Part shown: piece by piece, positions 17,891 through 27,207 of the stretch
How the letters are laid out: every line of letters starts with the position of its first letter
Numbering within the stretch: the stretch's first letter is position 1
Assembly: GCA_009996515.1 (NCBI GenBank)
Contig: JAACZV010000018.1
Span: 62,001-126,000, forward strand
DNA length: 64,000 nt
Source: Comamonadaceae bacterium
GTDB lineage: Bacteria > Pseudomonadota > Gammaproteobacteria > Burkholderiales > Burkholderiaceae_C
Direction of reading: 5' to 3'
The notes under the pieces: model-generated
The model's database searches: none
What the model saw: the letters and a program-made list of their open reading frames with translations, nothing else
Told to the model about the DNA's origin: nothing
Position numbers and translations under genes: made by a program

Positions 17891-18334
17891 ATGAACCCCA
17901 TCCAGGCCGGCTCCTTCCTCACGCTGCATTACCGGCTCTCGGGCCCGGACGGCGCCGACATCGTCAACACCTTCGACGACAAGCCCGCGACGCTGTCGCT
18001 GGGCACCGGCCAGCTGTCGCCCGCCATCGAGGCACGCCTGATCGGCCTGCCCGAGGGCGCGCACGAGCGCTTCGAGCTGGCGCCCGGCGAGGCCTTCGGC
18101 GACCGCAACCCCGAGCTGCTGCAGCGCGTGAAGCTGACGCTGCTGCGCCAGCTGGGCGACCCGGACGAGGTCTACAACGTCGGCGACGTCGTGCAGTTCC
18201 CCGGCCCGGACGGACAGGGCGGCTATGCCGGCGTCGTGCGCGAGCTGGGCGAGGAGGCGCTGCTGTTCGATTTCAACCATCCGCTCGCCGGCCAGCCGGT
18301 GAGCTTCGAAGTGCAAGTGATCGGGGTGCTGTGA
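17891..18334 (+). CDS. fkpB: FKBP-type peptidyl-prolyl isomerase, SlpA/FkpB type
   Basis: A 147-residue FKBP with an inserted IF (chaperone) loop, seen in the order [44 protein letters not shown] and [16 protein letters not shown]. The NHPLAG motif defines the SlyD/SlpA group. The His-rich metal-binding tail of SlyD is absent, so SlpA (FkpB) is the better call. The stop shares a base with ispH (TGATG), and the fkpB-ispH pair is conserved across proteobacteria. Confidence 0.92.
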   Translation: MNPIQAGSFLTLHYRLSGPDGADIVNTFDDKPATLSLGTGQLSPAIEARLIGLPEGAHERFELAPGEAFGDRNPELLQRVKLTLLRQLGDPDEVYNVGDVVQFPGPDGQGGYAGVVRELGEEALLFDFNHPLAGQPVSFEVQVIGVL

Positions 18335-19311
18335 TGAACGCCGTCGTGCAACCCCAGGAAGTGCTGCTGGCCGAGCCGCGCGGTTTCTGCGCCGGCGTGG
18401 ACCGCGCCATCGAGATCGTCGAGCGGGCGCTGCTCAAGTTTGGCGCGCCCATCTATGTGCGCCACGAGATCGTCCACAACACCTACGTCGTCAACGACCT
18501 GAAGGCGCGCGGCGCCATCTTCATCGAGGACCTGGCCGAGGTGCCGGCCGGCGCCACGCTGGTGTTCAGCGCCCACGGCGTCAGCCAGGAGGTGCGCCGC
18601 GAGGCCGCGGCCCGTGGCTTCAACGTCTTCGACGCGACCTGCCCGCTGGTGACCAAGGTGCACGTCGAGGTGGCCAAGCTGCACCGCGAGGGCTATGAGT
18701 TCATCATGATCGGCCACAAGGGCCATCCCGAGGTGGAGGGCACCATGGGTCAGCTGTCCGAGGGCATCTTCCTGGTGGAGGACGTCGAGGACGTCGCCCA
18801 GGTGCGCGTGAAAGACCCGGGCAAGCTCGCCGTCGTCACCCAGACCACGCTGAGCGTGGACGACGCGGCGCAGATCCTGGCCGAGGTGAAGCGCGTCTTC
18901 CCGCAGGTGCGCGAGCCCAAGAAGCAGGACATCTGCTACGCCACGCAGAACCGCCAGGATGCGGTCAAGCTGCTGGCGCCGCAGGTGGACGTGGTCATCG
19001 TCGTCGGCAGCCCCACCAGCTCCAACAGCAACCGCCTGCGCGAGCTGGCCGAGCGCTTGGGGACCCCGGGCTATATGGTCGACGCGGCCGAAGACCTGAA
19101 GGCCGAGTGGCTGCAAGGCCGCCCGCGCGTGGGCCTGACGGCCGGCGCCTCGGCGCCCGATGTGCTGGTGCAGGCCGTCATCAGCCGGCTGCGCGAGTTC
19201 GGCGCGACGACGGTGCGCAGCCTGCCGGGTGTCGAAGAGAACGTGCATTTCCCGCTGCCCATGGGCCTGGGCGACAAGTCCATGGCCGAGGTGAGTGCCT
19301 CCCGATCTTGA
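18334..19311 (+). CDS. ispH: 4-hydroxy-3-methylbut-2-enyl diphosphate reductase (IspH)
   Basis: A 325-residue last enzyme of the MEP isoprenoid route, making IPP and DMAPP with a 4Fe-4S cluster. The three cluster cysteines appear in [22 protein letters not shown] and [22 protein letters not shown] and GASAPD are also diagnostic. ATG 18334 overlaps the fkpB stop. Length fits the family (about 315). Confidence 0.97.
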   Translation: MNAVVQPQEVLLAEPRGFCAGVDRAIEIVERALLKFGAPIYVRHEIVHNTYVVNDLKARGAIFIEDLAEVPAGATLVFSAHGVSQEVRREAAARGFNVFDATCPLVTKVHVEVAKLHREGYEFIMIGHKGHPEVEGTMGQLSEGIFLVEDVEDVAQVRVKDPGKLAVVTQTTLSVDDAAQILAEVKRVFPQVREPKKQDICYATQNRQDAVKLLAPQVDVVIVVGSPTSSNSNRLRELAERLGTPGYMVDAAEDLKAEWLQGRPRVGLTAGASAPDVLVQAVISRLREFGATTVRSLPGVEENVHFPLPMGLGDKSMAEVSASRS

Positions 19312-19332
19312 CGCCGATGCCTCACGCATCCG

Positions 19333-20682
<1,350 letters not shown>

Positions 20683-20683
20683 T

Positions 20684-20714
20684 TTGCCGAAGAGTGCAAA
20701 AAGCTGGCTATAAT
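20684..20714 (+). promoter_or_regulatory. Sigma-70-type promoter of tRNA-Ser
   Basis: A perfect -10 TATAAT at 20709-20714 lies about 31 bases before the mature tRNA 5' end. The best -35 match is TTGCCG at 20684-20689, giving a 19-base spacer, longer than ideal. The tRNA can therefore be transcribed independently of serS. Confidence 0.65.
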
Positions 20715-20745
20715 GGTCGGCTTCGCACCAACGCGCACCGAATCA

Positions 20746-20834
<89 letters not shown>

Positions 20835-20846
20835 AGTAGTAAGCAG

Positions 20847-20870
20847 AATGGGCCCTTGTGGCCCATTTTT
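20847..20870 (+). terminator. Intrinsic terminator of tRNA-Ser
   Basis: AATGGGCC (20847-20854) pairs perfectly with GGCCCATT (20860-20867) around CTTGT and is followed by T residues and TTTGC. It lies 12 bases after the tRNA CCA. Confidence 0.85.
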
Positions 20871-20901
20871 GCTTTCTACCCACCAAAAAAACCCCCATTA
20901 A

Positions 20902-21190
20902 GTGGCCACTACGGCGAAGCGCTGTAGTGCCTTGCAAGGCGCGGTGCACTGCCCGTGCGTAGAGGTTCGAAGCTTGATTGGATCGCGTCGACCGCGCCAA
21001 CCACATAAAGTCCAGCGATGTTTGTGGGAGCAGGGTGGCCCCTCGCACGACGTATGCGCCGGTCCTCGACGCGGGCGCCAAGCTGCGCAGCGGCTGAATA
21101 GTTCCCGCTGGTCAGAGTTGGGCGCATGACCGAAATCCGTGGCCACTGGGCCGGGGAGTAAGCAGCCAGGCAACACAAGTTGATCTGACG
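20902..21190 (-). pseudogene. Decayed FAD/NAD(P)-dependent oxidoreductase C-terminus (probable)
   Basis: On the minus strand, one frame reads AAQLGARVEDRRI and then PTNIAGLYVVGAVDAIQSSF. This matches the style of the thioredoxin-reductase-like C-terminal FAD-binding motif (T-x-x-x-G-L-Y-x-x-G-D), with the key Asp changed to Ala. A neighbouring frame just upstream gives FGHAPNSDQREL, the part expected before it, so at least one frameshift is present. The rest of the gene is missing. Reading it as a remnant rests on pattern recognition only. Confidence 0.4.
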
Positions 21191-21258
21191 GCAACCCGGT
21201 AGTGAACATCTGTCCGCTTAGAAGGAGGTGGACACGTGAACACTTATGGGGTCAATCT

Positions 21259-21500
21259 AATGGGCCGGCGCCGTCGGCGGCGGCACACGGCGGAATTCAA
21301 GGTGGCAGTCATCCAGGAATGACTCATGCCCGGCGTGTCCATCACGGCCGTAGCGCCGGCCACAACTGTGAGGGCCATCAACATGACATTGCCGCGCGCT
21401 TACGTCGGGGAGGCCATGCTTCGCCCCAGCATCCGCGCGATGCCGAGCCCGGGCAGGGCAGGGCAGGGCAGGGCGTCGAGCCGGTTTTGCCGCTAACGTT
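21259..21500 (+). pseudogene. IS66-type TnpA (orf1) remnant
   Basis: After AAGGAGGTG (21222-21230), the plus strand encodes GRRRRRRHTAEFKVAVIQE, a TGA stop, then LMPGVSITAVA and, further on, NMTLPRAYVGEAM. This tracks the small TnpA/Orf1 of IS66 elements (R-R-x-Y-S-A-E-F-K ... Q-P-G-V-S-I-A-x-V-A-L-A ... L-L-R-R-W-V). It contains an in-frame stop and degraded middle residues. No TnpB or TnpC and no clear terminal repeats are seen, so this is a fossil fragment of an insertion sequence. Confidence 0.5.
21451..21474. repeat. GGGCA pentanucleotide tandem repeat (4.8 copies)
   Basis: Positions 21451-21474 are GGGCA repeated four times plus GGGC. It lies within the decayed IS66 segment and has no visible coding role. 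Such a tract is prone to slippage. Confidence 0.7.
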
Positions 21501-21555
21501 GGTCGGCCGCGGCTCGCGGATGCAAGCCAGCAGTCGCCCCCCGATTGGCAACGCC

Positions 21556-23028
21556 CTACCTTGTCTTGACCATCTCAAGCAGCTTCTTGACGTCATCTAC
21601 GCTCAGCTTGTCCATCAACTGCATGGCAGGTGGCTTTTCGACATGATTGCCGTCGAGCGTCTTGGAGGCGTTGAACGCAATGGCGTCGATGGCCTTAGCA
21701 ATCAGCTCTCGCTGGAGGACGTCCGCGTCCACCTTGAGGTCTTGTAGCTGCTTCTTGTAGCTCTCGTACGATGAAGCGAAGGCTTCTTTGTGTGCATATT
21801 CTTGCTGGAGGCGCTCGTACTGGCTGCGTCGCGTGGCTGAGTACATGGCAAACCACACTACCGGTAGCACGATGGGCAGCCGTGTCAGAAATGTCTGAAG
21901 CAGCCCCTGCCAGTCATGCGCCTGAACGAACTGGATCGAAGGCGGCCAAGCGGCAATGCTGTCAGTGACAACGATGAGGCCTCCCAATGCGAGCACACAG
22001 AGCGACGCATAAAACGCCTGCGTGTACCTCTTTATGCTTGTCTCGAACTCATCCTTGAGCTTCTTGTAGGCGCTGCCAAGGCCGGCGCTCGTGGCGCCAG
22101 GGAGCAGGCTCTCAATCTTCGCGAACAGAGTGGCATGTCGCTTCATCTGCTCCCCTTCAACAACTTCAAGCTGCGCCAGCCGTGAGTCAAGCTCCTCTTT
22201 CAGCCCTCCATCGCGAACTTCGTCGTCGTCGGTCGGTTCAGGCCCGAAAATCTTCTCGTAGAAGAGATGTAGTTCTTTGCGCTCAGCTGTGGCCGATGCG
22301 ATGAGGCTGGAAAGCCGTTCGCGTGCCTTGCCCATCTCTTCCTCAAACTCTTGAACCTGTGCTGCGGTGGAATCGTTCGGCCCGAGTAAGGACTCGAAGA
22401 GCTTGGTGATGTCCGCGTGGGCCTCTTCGATCCGAGCTACTAGTTGCTTGACGTACTTCTCTGCGGGGTCGAACTCATCGGTGCCTTCGAAGAGGTATCT
22501 CTCAAACGCTTTGATGCGTTGTTCCAATTCGTCAAGCGCCCGCCGCTGCGCGTCTGCCGCGTCGACAGCTTCCTTGAGCGCCTCTTGTGCCTGCACTGCG
22601 CCGCCTTGCATGGCTCGCGCGTGGTCGGTTACTTGGGCCGCAAAGGCCTGGACGGCGGCCCCATAGGAAGCCAACGCCTGCTCTGGCACGACCATGTAGG
22701 GGCGGACGTAAGTCAATAGATTGTCGGCATGCTCATTGGCGGCCACTAGATGTGATGGCGATCTGCTTGAGTCGTATCCCTGAACTTGTCCAATGAGCAG
22801 GTCTGCCTGGCTTTGGCACGTAGTCCACACCGCTTTCGGCGTCAATTCTGGATCGGCGTTCACGACGATCCCGTCAATGAAGGCAATGATCTTCTTCAGT
22901 CGCGCAAGCTCCTCCACCGTCGTGAGGACCGTTTGGTCATCGACGTCAAGGGCATTGACCTGTGAAACCAAGCCGCGCCATGTGCTCCTAAAGCTGCTTT
23001 GTTCGAACTCTTGAACCCATCTGGTCAT
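21556..23028 (-). CDS. Coiled-coil membrane protein of unknown function (490 aa)
   Basis: I cannot name this protein. Residues about 120-300 are rich in Glu, Lys, Ala and Leu with heptad character (long coiled coils broken near 180-190 and 260-275). LLPGATSAGLGSAYKKLKDEF follows near 308-328. Two membrane helices come next (about 339-360 and 381-398), separated by some 20 residues, then a second helical cytoplasmic tail ending in Lys/Leu-rich segments. No enzyme motif is seen. The topology suggests a membrane-tethered scaffold or sensor. ATG 23028 has GGGAGG 5 bases upstream and overlaps (ATGA) the stop of a truncated P-loop reading frame. Base composition is clearly lower in GC than core genes. 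It is the only intact gene in a decayed island next to tRNA-Ser. Confidence 0.75.
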   Translation of the reverse strand: MTRWVQEFEQSSFRSTWRGLVSQVNALDVDDQTVLTTVEELARLKKIIAFIDGIVVNADPELTPKAVWTTCQSQADLLIGQVQGYDSSRSPSHLVAANEHADNLLTYVRPYMVVPEQALASYGAAVQAFAAQVTDHARAMQGGAVQAQEALKEAVDAADAQRRALDELEQRIKAFERYLFEGTDEFDPAEKYVKQLVARIEEAHADITKLFESLLGPNDSTAAQVQEFEEEMGKARERLSSLIASATAERKELHLFYEKIFGPEPTDDDEVRDGGLKEELDSRLAQLEVVEGEQMKRHATLFAKIESLLPGATSAGLGSAYKKLKDEFETSIKRYTQAFYASLCVLALGGLIVVTDSIAAWPPSIQFVQAHDWQGLLQTFLTRLPIVLPVVWFAMYSATRRSQYERLQQEYAHKEAFASSYESYKKQLQDLKVDADVLQRELIAKAIDAIAFNASKTLDGNHVEKPPAMQLMDKLSVDDVKKLLEMVKTR

Positions 23029-23160
23029 TTGATCCTCCCTGCGGTTGCGATGTTACGGAGTTGGTGCCCCGTCAGCGCGCGCGCAAACTCGGTTGCCTGG
23101 GTCTTACCTACCCCAGATAATCCTGAGGTAGCGCCGTAGCAGCTATGTTGGTGCAGGGGC
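23025..23160 (-). pseudogene. C-terminal remnant of a P-loop protein, coupled to the 490-aa gene
   Basis: On the minus strand a frame ending at 23025 reads GATSGLSGVGKTQATEFARA and then LTGHQLRNIATAGRIK, followed by TGA that overlaps the ATG of the next gene. GLSGVGKT is a good Walker A match, although it lies unusually close to the C-terminus and no Walker B follows. Nothing recognisable stands upstream before the broken recombinase at 23198. I read it as the scar of a partner gene whose front was lost. It could instead be a chance reading. Confidence 0.35.
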
Positions 23161-23197
23161 CGGGAGTGCGCGTGGATGCATCCTTACTTGACTCGGT

Positions 23198-23645
23198 TCA
23201 CGCGGAAGCTGCCACCACCCTCTGCACAACAGACACGCCGCATGGGATTGCGGCAGCGATTTTGTTGATTCCTAGTCCTTGGGCTCGGAGCTGGCGGATG
23301 CGGTTCTCAGTTTCTTGGGATGCTTTGGGCCGACCGATGGCCTGCCCGGACTTCGTGCCAGTCTGCCTTGCGCGCTCAATGCCAGCTTTGATGCGCTCCT
23401 GAATCAAGGCACGCTCAAACTCGGCGAAGACTCCCATCATCCCGAAGATGACGCGCCCGGCAGGGGGGGGTGGTGTTGATGCCCTGCTGATGGAGGTACA
23501 GGTCCACGCCCGTGCTGTGCAGCTCCTGAAGCAGCGTTATGAGGTCTATGAGGGACCGACCCAGGCGGTCCACGGACCAGGCCGCGACAACATCAAATTC
23601 CTTCCCGGACGCGCTGGAGAACGCGCGCCAGCGTGACAAGGCCAC
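23198..23645 (-). pseudogene. Broken serine recombinase (resolvase/invertase family)
   Basis: Two minus-strand frames together give a resolvase: FDVVAAWSVDRLGRSLIDLI and LHSTGVDLYLHQQGINTT in the first, and MMGVFAEFERALIQERIKAG with the IGRPKAS hinge and a C-terminal HTH-like segment in the second. The switch falls at a G8 run (23463-23470 on the plus strand). The N-terminal region with the catalytic serine (Y-x-R-V-S) is absent, so restoring the frame would not make it active. It borders the LysR gene and probably marks the right end of the island. Confidence 0.8.
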
Positions 23646-23672
23646 CGCTGTTGGCGGCCGAGGGCGCCCACA

Positions 23673-24572
23673 TCATTCGGGCCATGGCCGCGTACGGAAG
23701 GCCTGAGCCAGAAACTCGACCATCACGCGGACCTTGGGCGACAGGAACTTGCGGCTCGGGTAGACCGCGTAGACACCCAGCTCCGTCGAACGCCAGCCGG
23801 GCATGAGCTCCACCAGCGTGCCGGCGCTCAGGTCCGGGCCGACGAGGAAGCTCGGCTGCAGCACGACGCCCTGATGGCGCAGCGCGGCCACGCGGCAGGT
23901 GTCGCCGTTGTTGGTACGCAGGCGCGGCGCCACCTTGACCGAGACGGCGCCCTCGGCACCGCTGAACTCCCATTGATCTCCCGTGGAGAACAGGCTGTAG
24001 GCCAGCACGTCGTGCGAGGCCAGCTCGGACGGGTGAGCCGGCATGCCGCGCTGGCGCAGGTAGTCGGGTGAGGCGCACAGCACCAGGCGCGTGGACGTCA
24101 GCGGCCGGCTGACCAGCGACGAGGCCGGCAGCCGCCCGATGCGCACCGCCATGTCGAAGCCGTCCTCCACCAGGTCGACGATGCGGTCGGCCAGCGTCAC
24201 ATCCAGCGTCACCTTGGGGTGCTCGGCCATGAAGGCCGGCCACAGCGGAGCCAGGTGTAGCAGCCCGAACGAGAACGGTGCGCTGATGCGCAGCAGCCCG
24301 CTGGCCTCGCCGCTGTGCGAGGACACCTCCGACTCGGCCTCGTCCAGCCCGCTCAGCAACTCGCGGCAGCGGGCGTCGAAGACCTCGCCCTCGGGGGTCA
24401 GCGAGAGCTTGCGCGTCGTGCGGTGCAGCAGCCGCACGCCCAGCCGCGACTCCAGCTCGGCCACGTACCGGGAGACCGCCGCCTTCGAGATCGCCAGTGC
24501 GTCCGCGGCGCCGACAAAGCTGCCGGCATCGACCACGGCGACAAAGGTCTTCATTTCGAGGAACCTGTCCAT
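23673..24572 (-). CDS. LysR-family transcriptional regulator
   Basis: A 299-residue LysR protein. The N-terminal winged HTH (MKTFVAVVDAGSFVGAADAL, then AVSRYVAELESRLG) is followed by the effector-binding domain (LLRISAPFSFGLLHLAPLWP onward). ATG 24572 is chosen (MDRFLEMKTF); ATG 24590 would add six residues. It is divergent from the NADP reductase-DoxX cluster at 24695 with an obvious palindrome between them (24629-24649), the usual layout in which a LysR protein controls itself and its divergent target. CrgA/AaeR-like members often sense aromatic or redox-active compounds. The ligand here is unknown. Confidence 0.9.
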   Translation of the reverse strand: MDRFLEMKTFVAVVDAGSFVGAADALAISKAAVSRYVAELESRLGVRLLHRTTRKLSLTPEGEVFDARCRELLSGLDEAESEVSSHSGEASGLLRISAPFSFGLLHLAPLWPAFMAEHPKVTLDVTLADRIVDLVEDGFDMAVRIGRLPASSLVSRPLTSTRLVLCASPDYLRQRGMPAHPSELASHDVLAYSLFSTGDQWEFSGAEGAVSVKVAPRLRTNNGDTCRVAALRHQGVVLQPSFLVGPDLSAGTLVELMPGWRSTELGVYAVYPSRKFLSPKVRVMVEFLAQAFRTRPWPE

Positions 24573-24628
24573 CGCGATGGATTGTCTCATTTGGAGAGAC
24601 GGTTAAAACATGATCGCCGTATTTATCT

Positions 24629-24649
24629 CTTTAGAAGGAATTTCTAAAG
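24629..24649. promoter_or_regulatory. Palindromic operator, probably for the divergent LysR regulator
   Basis: CTTTAGAA-GGAAT-TTCTAAAG is a perfect 8-bp inverted repeat with a 5-base spacer, in a locally AT-rich stretch. It is centred 56 bases before the reductase ATG and 67 from the LysR start. A second, shorter inverted repeat, GTCTC-N7-GAGAC, is at 24584-24600. Confidence 0.6.
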
Positions 24650-24694
24650 TCTCCTCATCGCAGCACTCCGCTGTGGCATCCCAAGGAATTCGTC

Positions 24695-25327
24695 ATGAAG
24701 ATCACCGTCATCGGCGCCGGCAACATGGGCTCGGCCTTCGTCACTCAACTCACCCGCGCCGGCCACCAGGTCAGCGTGACGGCGCGCGACGGCGCCAAGG
24801 CCGCCCGCGTCGCTGCGGCCCACCCGGGTGCCCGGGCCGTGCCGCCCGAGGGCGCCGCGGCCGGTGCCGACGCCGTCATCCTGGCCACGGGCTATGCCGA
24901 CGCCGTGGCCGCCCTGCAGGCCGTCGGCGACCTGCAAGGCCGGGTGGTCATCGACATCACCAACCCGCTGACCGCCGACTTCATGGGCCTGACCCTGGGC
25001 CACACCAGCTCGGCGGCCGAAGAGATCGCCAAGGCGGTGCCGGGCGTGCAGCTCGTCAAGGCCTTCAACACCGTGTTCGCCCAGGTGCTGGCCGAAGGTG
25101 CCGATTTCGGCAACGGCCAGAAGGTCAGCGTCTTCGTCGCCAGTGACAGCGAGCCCGCCAGGCAGACCGCCAGCGCCATCGCCGAGAGCATGGGCTTCGC
25201 GGTGATCGATGCTGGCGGGCTGAAGAATGCGCGCTATCTGGAGCCGTTGGCCGGCCTGAACATCTATCTGGGCTACGGCGCGGGCCTGGGCACGGCCATC
25301 GCGCCGACCTGGATCCGCAAGGCCTGA
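24695..25327 (+). CDS. F420-dependent NADP oxidoreductase-like NAD(P)-binding protein
   Basis: A 210-residue protein with the dinucleotide motif GAGNMGSAF at residues 7-15 and the NPLT, AFNTVFAQVL and GFAVIDAGGLKNARYLEPL segments of the NADPH-F420 reductase family (COG2085). The organism is unlikely to use F420, so it is probably a small NADPH-dependent reductase. It is the first gene after the LysR operator, followed by DoxX (34 bases). Confidence 0.85.
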   Translation: MKITVIGAGNMGSAFVTQLTRAGHQVSVTARDGAKAARVAAAHPGARAVPPEGAAAGADAVILATGYADAVAALQAVGDLQGRVVIDITNPLTADFMGLTLGHTSSAAEEIAKAVPGVQLVKAFNTVFAQVLAEGADFGNGQKVSVFVASDSEPARQTASAIAESMGFAVIDAGGLKNARYLEPLAGLNIYLGYGAGLGTAIAPTWIRKA

Positions 25328-25361
25328 GCCCTCCGACAACCCCAGTTCCAGGAGCATCACC

Positions 25362-25808
25362 ATGAGCAATCGCCTGATCGACCGCGTGCTGACCACCGAC
25401 GCGGGCTGGAGCCCGCTGGCCCTGCGCATTCCCGTGGGCATCATCTTCGTGGCCCATGGCGCGCAGAAGCTGTTCGGCGCCTTCGGGGGCTATGGCCTGG
25501 AAGGCACGGGCCAGTTCTTCGCCTCGCTGGGCCTGACGCCGGGCTATCTGATGGCGCTGCTGGCCGGCAGCGCCGAGTTCTTCGGCGGCCTGGCGCTGCT
25601 GCTGGGCCTGCTGGTGCGGCCGGCCGCCGCGGCCCTGGCGTTCGCCATGCTCGTGGCCATCTTCGCCGTCCATATCGGCAACGGCCTCTTCATGGACAAG
25701 AACGGCTATGAATACGCGCTGGCACTGCTGGCGGCCTCGGTGTCGCTGCTGGTCAGCGGCGGGGGCCGGCTGTCGGCGGATGCCGTGATCGCCGGGCGGC
25801 TGCGTTGA
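25362..25808 (+). CDS. DoxX-family membrane protein
   Basis: A 148-residue protein with four membrane helices: LRIPVGIIFVAHGAQKLFG opening the first, then YLMALLAGSAEFFGGLALLL, AAALAFAMLVAIFAVHIG and YALALLAASVSLLV. The HGAQKLFG and EFFGGL motifs are typical. DoxX proteins accompany quinone or thiosulfate redox systems and oxidative-stress complexes. GGAGC lies before the ATG. It belongs to the LysR-linked cluster. Confidence 0.9.
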   Translation: MSNRLIDRVLTTDAGWSPLALRIPVGIIFVAHGAQKLFGAFGGYGLEGTGQFFASLGLTPGYLMALLAGSAEFFGGLALLLGLLVRPAAAALAFAMLVAIFAVHIGNGLFMDKNGYEYALALLAASVSLLVSGGGRLSADAVIAGRLR

Positions 25809-25863
25809 GCGCAGCCCGGCGCGCGGCTGGCGATGCCGAATCGGCCCGACTGAGGACCCCACC

Positions 25864-26952
25864 ATGACTGCCCGAGACCTGATCATTCAACGGCCCGCCG
25901 TGCCCAGACAGCTGGTGCTGCTGTTCCACGGCGTCGGTTCCAGTGCCAGTGACATTGCGCCACTGGGGCGGGCGCTGGCACCCCATCTGCCCGACGCGCT
26001 CATCGTCAGCGCGCAGGCGCCCGAAGCGGTCGGGCGCGGCTGGCAGTGGTTCTCGGTGCAGGGCGTCACCGAGGCCAACCGGCCCGCGCGCGTGGCGACG
26101 GCCATGCCGGGTTTCGTGCAGGCCATCGAGCAGTGGCAACGGGAGGCTGGCGTCGGGCCCGCGCAGACGACGCTGATCGGCTTCTCGCAGGGCGCGATCA
26201 TGGCGCTGGAATCCACCCAGCTCGGCGATGCGCCGGCCGGCCGGGTGTTCGCGCTGTCGGGGCGCTTCGCCCGGCCGCCGCGGCTGGCGCCCGTCGGGCT
26301 GATGACCCACCTCGTCCATGGCGACGCCGATGCGGTGATGCCCATCGGCGCCGCGGTCGAGGCACTCGCCCGGCTGCAGTCGCTCGGGGCGGTCGCCACG
26401 CTGGACCGCCTGCCCGGGCTGGGGCATGGCATCGACGCGCGCGTGGTCGACGCCGTCGTGCATAGGCTCACCGAGCCGCGCGACAGCCCGGGCCTGCAGC
26501 TGCACATCGGCGACGAGCAACTGCTGCTGAGCGCTCCCGGCCTGGCCGAGCAGCGCCTGGATCTCGGCGCGGCCCGCATCGCCCGGGCCTTCTTTCGCCA
26601 GGATCCGCCGACCCCGCAAGACATCGAGCAGGCCATAGACTTCACCGAGGACCAGCTCATGCGCCTGGGCCCGCGGCGCGAGGCCGGGCCGCTGTGGAGC
26701 CCGTCGGCCCGCTTGCAGCCCTGGGCGGCGGTGGCTGGGCCGACGCTGGCGGTCGACACCGTCGAGCAGTGGTTCGAGCGGCTGGCGCTCGCCGCCCAAG
26801 GGCGCAGCGACGCCCTGGACGGGCTGCCGCCAGGGCGCGAGGCCGCGGCGACGCTGCTGGTGCTGCGCGAGTTCATGCATCACCGCGGCCATGGCCGCAT
26901 CACGGTCGTGGGGCCGAAACTGGCGGTTGTGGGCGGGCCCGCATCGGCGTAG
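25864..26952 (+). CDS. YpfH-type serine esterase with an extra C-terminal domain
   Basis: A 362-residue protein in two parts. Residues 1-215 are an alpha/beta hydrolase of the YpfH/carboxylesterase type: LLFHGVGSSASDIAPLG, the nucleophile elbow GFSQG (Ser108), the Asp in VHGDADAVMP and the His in GLGHGID. YpfH alone is about 230 residues. The remaining ~145 residues (HIGDEQLLLSAPG ... LREFMHHRGHGRITVVGPK) form a separate domain I do not recognise. The break is in-frame and clean, so this looks like a real fusion. It starts 55 bases after DoxX. Confidence 0.8.
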   Translation: MTARDLIIQRPAVPRQLVLLFHGVGSSASDIAPLGRALAPHLPDALIVSAQAPEAVGRGWQWFSVQGVTEANRPARVATAMPGFVQAIEQWQREAGVGPAQTTLIGFSQGAIMALESTQLGDAPAGRVFALSGRFARPPRLAPVGLMTHLVHGDADAVMPIGAAVEALARLQSLGAVATLDRLPGLGHGIDARVVDAVVHRLTEPRDSPGLQLHIGDEQLLLSAPGLAEQRLDLGAARIARAFFRQDPPTPQDIEQAIDFTEDQLMRLGPRREAGPLWSPSARLQPWAAVAGPTLAVDTVEQWFERLALAAQGRSDALDGLPPGREAAATLLVLREFMHHRGHGRITVVGPKLAVVGGPASA

Positions 26953-26989
26953 AACCCATCCGACTTCACGCCACCGGCCCGGAGCAATC

Positions 26990-27169
26990 ATGGCCATCTG
27001 CCAGCTCGGGGATGCCGTCGGCAGCCTGCCCTCGGCATCCAGCGACACCCGCCGGTCCGCCCGCATCGCGGCCGCCGACGAGGGCGCGACGCAGCGCCTG
27101 CAGAACGACAGGGCGCCGCGGCACGCCTGCCTCGCTCGCGTGATCACCCTGCCGCAGCGCGGGGCCTGA
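26990..27169 (+). pseudogene. Short reading frame, possible gamma-carbonic-anhydrase start remnant
   Basis: The 59-codon frame opens with AICQLGDAVGSLP, which resembles the usual N-terminus of gamma-type carbonic anhydrase proteins (AIYQLGD...). The left-handed helix repeats that should follow are absent. It may be a stub left by deletion, or coincidence. The surrounding 255 bases between the esterase and the SDR gene contain nothing else I can support. Confidence 0.2.
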
Positions 27170-27207
27170 ATCAGGCGCCAGGTCTTTCACTTCCGGAGCA
27201 TCAGATC

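Noticed and set aside
20835-23660. Direct repeat of the tRNA-Ser 3' end as an attachment site
   Set aside because: I looked for a second copy of the CCCTCCCTCTCCGCCA end near the recombinase remnant and LysR gene and found none, so integration at the tRNA is not shown.
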